From assembly GCA_025060135.1 (NCBI GenBank), contig JANXCY010000014.1:1-53859 (forward strand): a DNA stretch of 53,859 nucleotides, in the 5' to 3' direction. Below the pieces are notes generated by a model, which did not search any database, was not told the origin of the DNA, and was given only the letters and a program-made list of their open reading frames with translations. This document shows, piece after piece, positions 1-9,300 of this stretch. This stretch comes from Anaerolineae bacterium. Its GTDB lineage: Bacteria > Chloroflexota > Anaerolineae > B4-G1 > DUEL01. The first letter of the stretch is position 1. The number at the start of each line of letters is the position of its first letter. Position numbers and translations under genes: made by a program.

Positions 1-130
1 GTTACGGGTGGGTGGGGGGTGTTTTCAAATGTCGTCGCAACAACAACCCGCGGGGGGGGCCCCCCCCGATTTCAAAAACCCCGGTGTGGGGGTGTGGTTT
101 TACCCCCCCCCCCAACTCTTCATAAGAAAA
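1..130. other. Low-complexity contig end
   Basis: Long G and C homopolymer runs (for example the G/C block at 52-67 and the C run near 104-114) are unlike the balanced coding sequence that begins after about 140. This pattern is typical of an assembly or read-end artefact. No gene is supported here. The 5' flank of xylA between 131 and 207 looks normal. Confidence 0.7.
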
Positions 131-207
131 TATTGTTTTTACGGTAGGGAATCCGCTGCTATCGGCATTATTTGACTCCAATCCATACCTCTGGTGAAGG
201 AGGAGCC

Positions 208-1377
208 ATGACGGACCGTTATCAACCCAAGCCGGAGCACAAGTTTACTTTTGGTCTCTGGACCGTGGGGAGTGTAGGGCGGGATCCTTTTGGCGAGCCG
301 GTGCGTTCTCGCCTTTCGCCGGTAGAACTGGTCTATCTGCTGGCAGAGGTAGGGGCCTACGGTGTCAACTTCCATGACAACGATCTGGTCCCGATTGACG
401 CCACCCCCGCCGAGCGAGACCGCATCGTCGCCGAGTTCAAGAAAGCCCTCCGCGATACCGGCCTGGTGGTGCCTATGGCGACCACCAATCTTTTCAGCGA
501 CCCGATCTTCAAGGACGGCGCATTCACATCCAACGACCCCCGGGTGCGGGCCTATGCACTCCAGAAGACTATGAGGGCGATAGACCTGGGCGTGGAACTG
601 GGCGCGAAAGTCTATGTCTTCTGGGGCGGGCGCGAAGGTGTAGAGACCGACGCGGTCCGGAACCCGGTGGATGCCCTGAAGCGCATGCGCGAAGCGCTGA
701 ACTTTCTCTGCGAATACGTGATTGATCAGGGCTATGATCTCAAATTTGCCCTGGAAGCGAAGCCCAACGAACCGCGTGGGGACATCTATCTGGCGACCAC
801 CGGCCACATGCTGGCATTCATAGAGACGCTGGACCACCCGGAGATGGTCGGGGTGAACCCCGAGGTGGCCCACGAACATATGGCCGGGTTGAATTTCCTC
901 CATGCCGTTGCCCAGGCCTGGGAAGCGGGCAAACTGTTCCATATTGACCTGAACGATCAGGCCTTCTGCCGCTACGATCAGGACCTACGTTTTGGGTCCC
1001 ATAACATTAAAGCGGCTTTCTTCCTGGTCAAGTTCCTGGAGGATGTGGGGTACCAGGGGAGCCGCCACTTTGATGCCCATGCCTATCGCACCGAGGACTA
1101 CGAGGGGGTCAAAGAGTTCGCCCGGGGTTGCATGCGGACGTATCTCATCCTGAAGGAAAAGGGAGAGCGCTGGAACGCCGATCCGGAAATCCAGGCCCTC
1201 CTGGCGGAGATCAACGCGGACGACGGCTCCACCGATCCGTTTAAGGGACGGTATACGCCGGAGAAAGCTGCCGCGTTGAAGATGGCGACGTTTGATCGGG
1301 TCGCTCTGGGCCAGCGCGGTCTGGCGTACGAGCGATTGGACCAGTTGACGATAGAGATTCTGTTGGGCGTGCGGTAA
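208..1377 (+). CDS. xylA: Xylose isomerase (short, class I type)
   Basis: This enzyme interconverts D-xylose and D-xylulose (and glucose and fructose) in the cytoplasm and is the first step of the isomerase route of xylose use. The 389-aa length fits the short actinobacterial/Thermus class rather than the ~440-aa class. Visible family motifs are NFHDND with the catalytic-region His and Asp, [18 protein letters not shown] with the metal-site Glu and catalytic Lys, [16 protein letters not shown] and HFDAHAYR. The ATG at 208 is chosen because an AAGGAGGA Shine-Dalgarno lies just upstream. An earlier in-frame ATG at 172 would add 12 residues with no family likeness. Xylulokinase follows on the same strand after a ~390-base leader that holds a repeat array and a possible promoter, so the two genes may not be one simple operon. 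Confidence 0.96.
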   Translation: MTDRYQPKPEHKFTFGLWTVGSVGRDPFGEPVRSRLSPVELVYLLAEVGAYGVNFHDNDLVPIDATPAERDRIVAEFKKALRDTGLVVPMATTNLFSDPIFKDGAFTSNDPRVRAYALQKTMRAIDLGVELGAKVYVFWGGREGVETDAVRNPVDALKRMREALNFLCEYVIDQGYDLKFALEAKPNEPRGDIYLATTGHMLAFIETLDHPEMVGVNPEVAHEHMAGLNFLHAVAQAWEAGKLFHIDLNDQAFCRYDQDLRFGSHNIKAAFFLVKFLEDVGYQGSRHFDAHAYRTEDYEGVKEFARGCMRTYLILKEKGERWNADPEIQALLAEINADDGSTDPFKGRYTPEKAAALKMATFDRVALGQRGLAYERLDQLTIEILLGVR

Positions 1378-1476
1378 TACTTCTGGACAGGTACAGGCCG
1401 GGGTGTTTCACTCCGGGACGATCGGGCCATCAACGCTCCCACCACGGCTGGAAGCCTGTCGTATATCCCTAAGGGC

Positions 1477-1506
1477 TTCCGCACCACCTAGATTTTAACA
1501 TATAAT
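1477..1506 (+). promoter_or_regulatory. Possible sigma-70 promoter before xylB
   Basis: A perfect TATAAT lies at 1501-1506. The -35 region near 1477-1482 (TTCCGC) is weak. Transcription from here would give xylB a leader of about 260 bases that contains the palindromic repeats at 1531-1687. This is a sequence match only. Confidence 0.4.
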
Positions 1507-1530
1507 GCTGGCCGCCGGGCCGGTATCGTG

Positions 1531-1687
1531 CAGGCGAACCGCCTGTGCTACGGGTAGTGCCGGCCGCCGGGCCTGCGAGACATCGCCGTCATTGTACAGG
1601 CTAACAGCCTGCGCTACATCGTACGGGCTAACAGCTTGCGCTACAAACTACCAGCCTGCGCTCCAGCAGGCTAACCGCCTGGGCCAC
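1531..1687. repeat. Cluster of hairpin repeats in xylB leader
   Basis: At least five copies of a ~21-base unit lie here: 1531-1551, 1597-1617, 1624-1644, a partial copy at 1648-1664, and 1667-1687. The core is CAGGCTAACAGCCTG, a 6-bp inverted repeat around three bases, followed by GCGCTAC. Copies differ by paired changes: CAGGCG-AAC-CGCCTG keeps the stem while changing its sequence. The same family appears inverted at 33554 and 37631, and an AAGAT-stem variant appears at 17905 and 36868. The 1378-1771 gap holds no convincing gene. An open frame reads through the array into xylB but encodes only repeat-derived peptides. Confidence 0.85.
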
Positions 1688-1771
1688 GCATTCGTTCGCC
1701 GGTGCCAGGGATCAGGGCGTAACTCCTGGATGGGAGCATCCCATGCGATTCCACACCAGAGGAGGCGCGAT

Positions 1772-3271
1772 ATGGCGTTCTTTATGGGAATTGACGTTTC
1801 CACAACGGCGACTAAAGCCCTGCTGATCGGTCCGGACGGGGAGGTGGTGAGCGTCGCGTCGTCCGAATATCCATACGAGACGCCCCGTCCGATGTGGACG
1901 GAGCAGCACCCCCACCTATGGTGGCAGGCGACGGTGGCCAGCATCCGCCGGGTGCTGGCCGAATCCGGGGTCAACCCGGCCGATGTCCAGGGGGTGGGGC
2001 TGACCGGGCAGATGCACGGCCTGGTCCTGCTGGACGAGAATGGCCAAGTCTTGCGCCCGGCTATTCTCTGGAACGACCAGCGCACAGGGGCGGAATGCGA
2101 TGAGATTCGGACCCGGTTGGGCAAGGAGCGGCTGATTCGGATTACCGGCAACGATGCCCTGACCGGTTTCACCGCCCCCAAAATCCTGTGGGTGCGGAAC
2201 AACGAGCCGGAAATCTACGCCCGGGCCCGGCACATCCTCCTGCCCAAAGATTACGTCCGCTACCGTCTGACCGGCGAATACGCGATGGACAAAGCAGACG
2301 GGGCCGGAACGATTCTGTTTGATCTCGGAAAACGGGATTGGTCCCGGGAGGTCCTGAGTGCCCTGGAGATTGACCCTGCCTGGCTTCCCCCGACGTTTGA
2401 GGGGCCGGAGATTACGGGGAGGATCACGCCAGAGGCTGCCGAGGAGACAGGGTTGAAGGCCGGCACGCCGGTCATGGCCGGTGGCGGCGACCAGTCGGCC
2501 CAGGCGGTGGGAGTGGGCGCGGTGGAGCCGGGAGTGGTGGCCCTGACCCTGGGGACCTCCGGCGTGGTTTTCGCCAGCACCCAGGAGCCCTTCATCGAGC
2601 CGGAGGGACGGCTGCATGCCTTCTGCCACGCCGTCCCGGGACGCTGGCACCTGATGGGGGTGATGCTTTCCGCCGGAGGAAGCCTGCGTTGGTACCGGGA
2701 TACGGTGGCTCCGGGCACGGACTTTGATACGCTCCTGGCCCCAGCCACTGCCATCCCCCCGGGCAGTGAGGGTCTGTTTTATCTACCTTATCTGACTGGC
2801 GAGCGGACCCCATATCCCGACCCGCTGGCGCGCGGGGCTTTCGTGGGGCTCACTGTGCGCCACACCCAGGCGCATATGACCCGCGCCGTGCTGGAGGGGG
2901 TGGCCTTTGGCCTGCGCGATAGTTTTGAATTGATGAAGACAGTGGGATTGGCCGAAATCACCCAGGTACGGGCTTCCGGCGGCGGGGCGCGCAGTCCTCT
3001 CTGGCGGCAGATTCTGGCAGATGTCCTGGGGGTGGAACTGGTAACCGTCAACACCACCGAGGGAGCGGCCTATGGGGCAGCGCTGCTGGCGGCCACTGGA
3101 GCGGGCGCCTTTAGAAGTGTGGCAGAGGCCTGCTCGGCGGTCATTCGGATCACCGGGAGTACCGCACCCGGCCCGGCAGCCGAAGGGTACCAGAGCATAT
3201 ACCCGACCTACAGGAGCCTGTACCCAACACTTCAGCCCGTCTTCTACACCATCGCTCAGTTCGTAGCGTAA
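1772..3271 (+). CDS. xylB: Xylulokinase
   Basis: This FGGY-family kinase phosphorylates D-xylulose to xylulose 5-phosphate using ATP and feeds the pentose phosphate pathway. The N-terminus has the phosphate-1 motif GIDVSTTATKALL. MWTEQHPHLWW, the substrate-site region GQMHGLVLLD, ILWNDQRT, GGGDQSAQAVG and the adenosine-site region RASGGGARSPLWRQI follow in the usual order. The 499-aa length fits the family. The ATG at 1772 is chosen for its GAGGAGG site at 1758-1766 and for the family-typical MxFFMGID start. The frame is open upstream to 1505, but that part is repeat sequence. It pairs with xylA upstream. Confidence 0.96.
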   Translation: MAFFMGIDVSTTATKALLIGPDGEVVSVASSEYPYETPRPMWTEQHPHLWWQATVASIRRVLAESGVNPADVQGVGLTGQMHGLVLLDENGQVLRPAILWNDQRTGAECDEIRTRLGKERLIRITGNDALTGFTAPKILWVRNNEPEIYARARHILLPKDYVRYRLTGEYAMDKADGAGTILFDLGKRDWSREVLSALEIDPAWLPPTFEGPEITGRITPEAAEETGLKAGTPVMAGGGDQSAQAVGVGAVEPGVVALTLGTSGVVFASTQEPFIEPEGRLHAFCHAVPGRWHLMGVMLSAGGSLRWYRDTVAPGTDFDTLLAPATAIPPGSEGLFYLPYLTGERTPYPDPLARGAFVGLTVRHTQAHMTRAVLEGVAFGLRDSFELMKTVGLAEITQVRASGGGARSPLWRQILADVLGVELVTVNTTEGAAYGAALLAATGAGAFRSVAEACSAVIRITGSTAPGPAAEGYQSIYPTYRSLYPTLQPVFYTIAQFVA

Positions 3272-3296
3272 TCCCTTCTCCGCTGATAGAAAGGCC

Positions 3297-3350
3297 CGAA
3301 GGGCAGCCAGGGCATCCGTTGTGTGAAAAGATGCTTCTGGCTGCCCTTCG
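3297..3350 (+). terminator. Large inverted repeat after xylB
   Basis: A perfect 14-bp inverted repeat (arms 3297-3310 and 3337-3350, CGAAGGGCAGCCAG and its complement) encloses a 26-base loop. It begins about 25 bases after the xylB stop. There is no T-tract, so it may be an RNA stem that ends or stabilises the xylB transcript, or a remnant of a mobile short repeat. Confidence 0.45.
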
Positions 3351-3447
3351 TTCATGCCCCACTCATCATTGGCCTAATGGGAGGACAGACAGACACCTCA
3401 TCCCAGCGGTTGGGCGCGCTAACAACATCTTCTCGGGAGGATATTCC

Positions 3448-4239
3448 ATGCCATCCATAGATTTGTCCGACATTCTGTGTCTTCACTATGAAGAGGTGAA
3501 CCCAGCCGGCGCGCCGCCCGTGCTCTTGCTCCATGGGCTGGGTTCCGTCGGGGCAGATTGGCAATTCCAGTTTGCACCGCTTGCCGGAGCCGGGTACCGG
3601 GTGCTGGCGCCCGACCTGCGCGGGTTTGGACGCTCCAGCGCCCCGTCCGAAGTATCTATCCAGGTCATGGCGCAGGACATGGCCCTTTTCTTGGAAAAGA
3701 TGGAGGCCATCCCTGCCCACATCGTGGGTCTCTCGCTGGGAGGAACAGTGGCTCTGCAATTGGCACTGGACCACCCAGAAATGGTGCGCCGCCTGGTTTT
3801 AGTCAACACTTTGGCTCGTCTGCACTTCCCCAGCCTGAGCAACAGGCTCTATTTCCTGGCCCGAGCCATCCTGAGCCGGTTTCTCGGCCCGGAGAAGCAG
3901 GCCGCAATGGTAGCCCGACGGCTCTTTCCGCATCCTCACCAGCAAGACCTGCGGGAACGCATCATCCGGCGCATCTCTCAGACGAATCCCTGCGCCTATC
4001 GTTCTGCCATGCGTTCCTTGCTGCGGTTTGATGTGACCGCCCGTTTGGGCGAGTTACGGATGCCGGTTTTGGTGGTGACCGGAGCCGAAGATACCACCAT
4101 TCCGCTGCCGATTCAGCAGGCGCTGGCCCAGGGGATCCCTGGCGCCCGGCATGTGGTGGTGGAAAAGAGCGGCCATGGCATTATCGCCGATAACCCGGAT
4201 GTCTTTAACCGTATCCTTTTGGAATTTCTGGGCGCATAA
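3448..4239 (+). CDS. Alpha/beta-fold hydrolase
   Basis: This 263-aa protein has the complete alpha/beta hydrolase signature. The oxyanion region LLLHGLGS lies near residue 30, the nucleophile elbow GLSLGG carries the catalytic Ser, the acid is in TGAEDTTIP and the base His is in KSGHGIIADNP near the C-terminus. The fold covers esterases, C-C hydrolases, lactonases and haloperoxidase-like enzymes, so the substrate cannot be named. The ATG at 3448 has a GGGAGG site eight bases upstream. It sits between xylB and two secreted proteins, so a role in de-esterifying plant-derived compounds is possible, but that is inference from position. No signal peptide is visible, so it is probably cytoplasmic. 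Confidence 0.85.
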   Translation: MPSIDLSDILCLHYEEVNPAGAPPVLLLHGLGSVGADWQFQFAPLAGAGYRVLAPDLRGFGRSSAPSEVSIQVMAQDMALFLEKMEAIPAHIVGLSLGGTVALQLALDHPEMVRRLVLVNTLARLHFPSLSNRLYFLARAILSRFLGPEKQAAMVARRLFPHPHQQDLRERIIRRISQTNPCAYRSAMRSLLRFDVTARLGELRMPVLVVTGAEDTTIPLPIQQALAQGIPGARHVVVEKSGHGIIADNPDVFNRILLEFLGA

Positions 4240-4260
4240 GGGGACGGGCGGAGGTGGATC

Positions 4261-6243
4261 ATGAAGACAAGAGTTATTATCGTATTGATATCACTCTTGC
4301 TCATGCTGGCCGGGGTGATGGTGGCTATCCAATCGCCATCGCCGGTCGCAGCAAACATTGTCCCGATAGATGGCCCTTCTATGGAGGCCGTCCCCCAGGC
4401 TCAGGCTCGCAAGACCAGAATCATTGCCCAGTACGGCATTACCTGGACGTTCGACACCGAATACGAATATGGACAGTTCGCCAACGGCGATTATTGGGTG
4501 TTGGGGCCGGTAACGATCGTCCGCATTGAACCGGATGCGGTGGTCGGTTACCACAATCTGGGGAGCGGCATTTGCACCGGGGGCAGCACTGGCGTGAGCG
4601 CCTGCAGGGCGGCGGTATCGGCGCAATATCCGGGTTATGATGCGAGATGTGATGGCGCGACAATCGGCACCGGTAACTGCATCGCCTCATACGTGCAGAA
4701 CGGCTGGGAGGTCAATCCCAGGGTTGCCGGGCCGCATGGCTTTCAAGTGGGATGTAACGGCGGGAACCTGGATGCCTCGCTCGTGCCTGCTTTGCCGTAC
4801 ACTTCTCCCCCCACGGGGACGGTCTCGGTGGTCAAGACGATCCCCACCGGCGCATCCAACCCCTGTATCAAAGTCGCTGCTGTGCTCACGATCGTCACGG
4901 AAAGGCCGCCCGGCAACGGCGCGTCGGTGTTCCGGCCCCCTTATGTGGGAACCCGCAAGCCATATCATTATGTTGCCGATTTGAGAACCGATTTGCTGCC
5001 ATCCTACAAACCGGTCGGCTCACCGCCATCGCTGAGTTACATCGCAGAGCGGTTCAGAAGGCTGCGGCTGGATCACAAAGAGGGAACTATCGGCCGAGCA
5101 TTGCGTCCTGCCGATGCGATGAACGACTATCAGCCGGCCAATTCCCCGGACATTATCGAAGCCGCGCTGCGATTCATGCTGGATACGGATGAGGATATCA
5201 TGCCCGCACTGATCCAATATGTCCAGGCAGGGATTGACAAGGTCTACACGATTCTTGACGGACAGACCTGGCCGGCTGGCGGTGGTCATCAAACGGCGCA
5301 TCTGCTCCACGCTGCGTTCACGGCAACTCTGCTCGACATGCAGGAGGTCAAGGATGTCCTCAAAAACGCAGATTTTTTCCATGCCTCGGCCCTGCTCTTT
5401 TCTCAAACTCGCACGGGGATTCATCTATGGGGACAGGAAAGCACAGAATACGAGTACTGGGCTTATATTATGCATGGGTCCGGCAACCGGTCGAATCGGG
5501 ATCCCTACCGATATATTGACGGGGGCAAGGCCGGTGCTGATTATCAACTCATCACTTCGCAACAGCACAAGGGCGAAGTGCTGGCAGCCGAGTTGATGCC
5601 TGTCTTGAAGGAAGCCTGGCCAGCCGCCGATCTGGCATATGCAACGAATTACGCCGACCGCTGGGTGAATCACGGGACGTGGACCCAGCCTGACCCCTGT
5701 GCTCCCTATGACGGCAATCCCAGCAACTATGGAAGGACCTTTGGCCCGGATCCCAACAACCCCGGCATGTGCATTCTGGACCCGGACCTGGCCTATTACA
5801 ACGGTCCCACCGACTTTGCTTGCCAGCCGGGACGGGCATGTGGCCGGTTTCCGGAAAAACACGGCAGCAGCCGGGATGGCGGACAATATCGGAGTGCCTT
5901 TGTCGCAGCAATGTGGGATGCCTATCGCTACGCCAGCATGCTTACGCTGCATGCTGCCCCGGCCGACCGCGCCATCCACCTGCGCTGGCAGGTCAACACT
6001 ACCCTGCCGCCCACGACCACCTGGCGCGTCGAATACTACACCCGGACGGCCACCATCTACACTGCCACCAATCCTTTCAGCACCACCCGTTCACTCGTGT
6101 TGACGCAGAACGTGTACAACTATCAGTGGTACACCGTCACCCTGCGCGCGATGCTGGGCAGCACCTCGTTCTTGAGCGACACCGTGCGCGTGATGCCGAC
6201 CGATCGGTTCGTGTATCTGCCGGTGGTGCTCAAGAACAAGTAG
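4261..6243 (+). CDS. Secreted protein of unknown function, YLPVVLKN tail
   Basis: The 660-aa product starts with a signal peptide (Lys/Arg, then a hydrophobic stretch to about residue 27, then a polar region). A Cys-containing part (~70-210) is followed by a mainly helical region (~240-470) rich in Trp, Tyr and His. A region with KHGSSRDGGQYRSAF follows, then a fibronectin/Ig-like beta segment (~560-650). The last residues are FVYLPVVLKNK, the same kind of tail as in the next protein. No enzyme family is recognised; the middle part could be a helical barrel. The start at 4261 has a GCGGAGG site. It lies 21 bases after the hydrolase and 60 bases before the next secreted gene, so co-transcription is likely. 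Confidence 0.75.
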   Translation: MKTRVIIVLISLLLMLAGVMVAIQSPSPVAANIVPIDGPSMEAVPQAQARKTRIIAQYGITWTFDTEYEYGQFANGDYWVLGPVTIVRIEPDAVVGYHNLGSGICTGGSTGVSACRAAVSAQYPGYDARCDGATIGTGNCIASYVQNGWEVNPRVAGPHGFQVGCNGGNLDASLVPALPYTSPPTGTVSVVKTIPTGASNPCIKVAAVLTIVTERPPGNGASVFRPPYVGTRKPYHYVADLRTDLLPSYKPVGSPPSLSYIAERFRRLRLDHKEGTIGRALRPADAMNDYQPANSPDIIEAALRFMLDTDEDIMPALIQYVQAGIDKVYTILDGQTWPAGGGHQTAHLLHAAFTATLLDMQEVKDVLKNADFFHASALLFSQTRTGIHLWGQESTEYEYWAYIMHGSGNRSNRDPYRYIDGGKAGADYQLITSQQHKGEVLAAELMPVLKEAWPAADLAYATNYADRWVNHGTWTQPDPCAPYDGNPSNYGRTFGPDPNNPGMCILDPDLAYYNGPTDFACQPGRACGRFPEKHGSSRDGGQYRSAFVAAMWDAYRYASMLTLHAAPADRAIHLRWQVNTTLPPTTTWRVEYYTRTATIYTATNPFSTTRSLVLTQNVYNYQWYTVTLRAMLGSTSFLSDTVRVMPTDRFVYLPVVLKNK

Positions 6244-6303
6244 ATCGGGTCATTCACCCGCTCGGAACCGGCCGGGCGGAGAATCCAACGCAGGAGGTTA
6301 GCG

Positions 6304-9300
6304 ATGAAAAAGGCCATCCGATTATCTCTCGTATGCATCGGGGCGCTGACCCTGACCGTGATAGTCTACGCCCTGCTCTCATCGCAGGCATCTGCCGCAA
6401 CCCAATTCCTGGTGATGCGCTTTGACGGCAACTTGAACGATTCCTCAGGCAACGGCCTGCACGGCACGTGGAACGGCCCGCCGGCGTATGCCGCTGGCTA
6501 CAGCGGGCAGGCAATCAGCCTGTCATCTGCGGTCACCAATTACGTCACGGTGACGCACAGTTCCCTGCTCGGCGGCATGAGCAAACTCTCCATCTCAGTA
6601 TGGGCCAAAAAGAGCAACGCAGCGCAGGGCGGGATGCTCGTCTACAAACGAGATCAGTATCGTATCCTGCTCGGCGCCAATTCCATCACTGCATTTGTGA
6701 GGGGCAATCGCCAGGCGACCGTGAGCAGTTCCGCCGCCATTTCAGACACGAACTGGCATCACTACGTCCTGGGCTACGACGGCGTTACCGTCAAACTCTT
6801 CTGTGACGGGGTCCTGCTGGATAGCGAGCCGCTCACGGGAACCGTCGCGCAGTATACAGGCCCGCTGTACATCGGCCGCGATCCGTGGGGCTCCCAGTTC
6901 AGCGGGCTGATAGACGAACTGGTCATCAACGATGACCCGCCCGATGTGGATCCGCCTTTCTTTGACGGGCACGATCCGGCGCCGGGCGCGACCTGGGTAC
7001 GGCCCGACACCAACATCGTGGTGCACGTCAAGGATGTCGGTCGGGGGGTGCTCTCTTCCACCATCGTGATGACGGTGGAGGGCAGCGTCGTATCGCCGGC
7101 GATTACCGGCACGCCGGCCGACTATACCATTACCTACGACCCGCCCGCCAACTTTGCCTACAGGCAGGAAGTGAACGTCAGCCTGTCCGCCGCCGATGTG
7201 GACGGTAACCGGGCCGTGCAGAGTTATGCCTTTACCATCCAGCAGGTCAGCGATACGTTTCCCCCACGCGGTTATTTCTACGTAAAAGACCTGGGCGCTG
7301 GGCAGGCCACCATCTATAACTACTTCCAGGACCCGGAGAGCGGCATGGGAAGCGGCGCGCAGATGCGCTTTAGCAACGATAACGTTACCTGGAGCGCTCC
7401 CGAGCCGTACAGTTCCACCAAGTCCTGGACGCTGGCAGCGGCTTCGGGCAAGCGCACGGTGTACGGCCGGTTCTCCGACGCGGCCGGCAACTGGACCGAC
7501 GTCCTATCGTACACCCTGGGCGCCGAGTACGAGGACGACCTGGTGGTGATCCCGAACGCGCCCAATGCCGCGCACCTGATCTGGCGGGCCAAACCCGGCG
7601 TTGCCCAGTATGTAGTCCTGCGCAGCAATAAACTGGGCTGGTCCGGCACGATTCGGTTGACCGAGCCGGTCACGACCGGCGGCAAAATCATTACCGTGAC
7701 CACGACGGCAGGGCTGCAGGCGGGCGATGAACTCCATTTCAGCGGCGGGCGCGACGATTACTATATCGCGCGGGTGCTGGACGCCCGTCGGCTGGAACTG
7801 ACCGTCGGCGTGCAGAGAGATTACGTTACCAACACTGTGGTCAATCTCTCGGCCTGCTGGGTGCGGGATTATAGCGGGTACACCGAGATTGCCCGTTTCA
7901 CCAGCGCCAGCGGCGTGCGCGAGTATGTGGATACCGGCCTGGAACTGGAAAAAGATTATTTCTACGTCATCGGGTACAGCGACGGCGTTACGATCACCGG
8001 CTACTCCAATCCGGTCCAGGCCCGCCTGACCGGAAGCGGCATGCTCTACGATGCTGCCCTGGGCGCCTATGGCGGCTATGCCTGGAAGGTAACCCAGAAC
8101 TATGGCGACACGCCCAATCTCATTGACGGCGATGATACCACCAGCGAGGTTCGCATTCAATATAACGATCCGGCCATCTCGGACCCTTACGAGATGCACC
8201 TGGGCTTCCATCGCGTCCATCTCCAGGAGCGGCTGCCCATCCGGCGGGTGGAAATCATCCAGGATATGAGCGCCGACCGCACGCGCGCCGCCCACATCCG
8301 GCTGGGGTTTGATGACCGTAGTTTCCAGACCTTTGACCTTGAGAACGACCCGCGCATCGTTCGCGTGGATGTGGGGAGTCGGCGCACGTATCGCATTCCG
8401 GTAGACAAGACCTCGGCGTATGTCTCTATCTACATCGAGGACGTGGCCAACCCGGCCGGCAATTACACGCTCTGGTACAAGATCGGCGTCTACACCGACC
8501 GGCGCATCGTCCGGCCGGTAACTTCGGCCGCAGAGGTCCGCTCGGCGCATCTGGCGTTCGACTTTTCCAGGTCGGACGGCACGCTGCCGACCATTTTCGG
8601 CAGCGACGAGGTATGGAACAACGTGGACGGCTACGAGACGGGGGCCATGTTGCGGGCATGGCCCTATCTCAAAGAGGTCTTTAATCTCTACCGCGTCCAG
8701 GTGGGAGATGGCTGGCCGCACGCGTATGGCTGGGATCAGGTCAAGGTGGCCGAACTGGCCGCCGTCATCACACCGGCCCAGACGACCTTTATGCTGACCA
8801 ATGTCATCACGTTTCCGGTTTCCCTCTCGGTCGGCACGAAATTCAAGGTGGATTATGAATTGATGCAGATCACTGCTCTCAGCGGCAACCGGATCACCGT
8901 AACACGGGGGCTGGAGCACACCGAGCCGGTTACCCATACGGCCGGGTCGCCGCTGTACGTCTACCGCTCGGTCGGCCAGATCCTGCGGCTCCAGGAGGCC
9001 CTCCCCGAATTCCCGGTGGTCAAATACACCAATGCCTATGTTTCGGGGATCACCCCCATCTCTTCGGATTTGCCGGTGACCCATTCGCTGCGCACGGCGG
9101 TGATCACGATCACGGTCAACAAAGGCACGTATGCCGTCAGTGATGTCATCCGCGTGGGGCGCGAGGCCTTCTTGGTGCAGGCCGTGGATGCTTCAAACCC
9201 GTCGCAGATCCGCCTCACCGTGCGGCGTGGCTATGACGGGACGGCCCAGGAGTACATCCAGCATAACATTCCTCAACCGGATGTCTACAAATATCTGAAT

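Noticed and set aside
1531-1687. CRISPR-like array before xylB
   Set aside because: Unit length and spacing are irregular, the spacers are absent or a few bases, and the units are dispersed elsewhere as hairpins.
1505-1771. N-terminal extension of xylulokinase
   Set aside because: It is made of the hairpin repeats and lacks family likeness; a strong Shine-Dalgarno precedes 1772.
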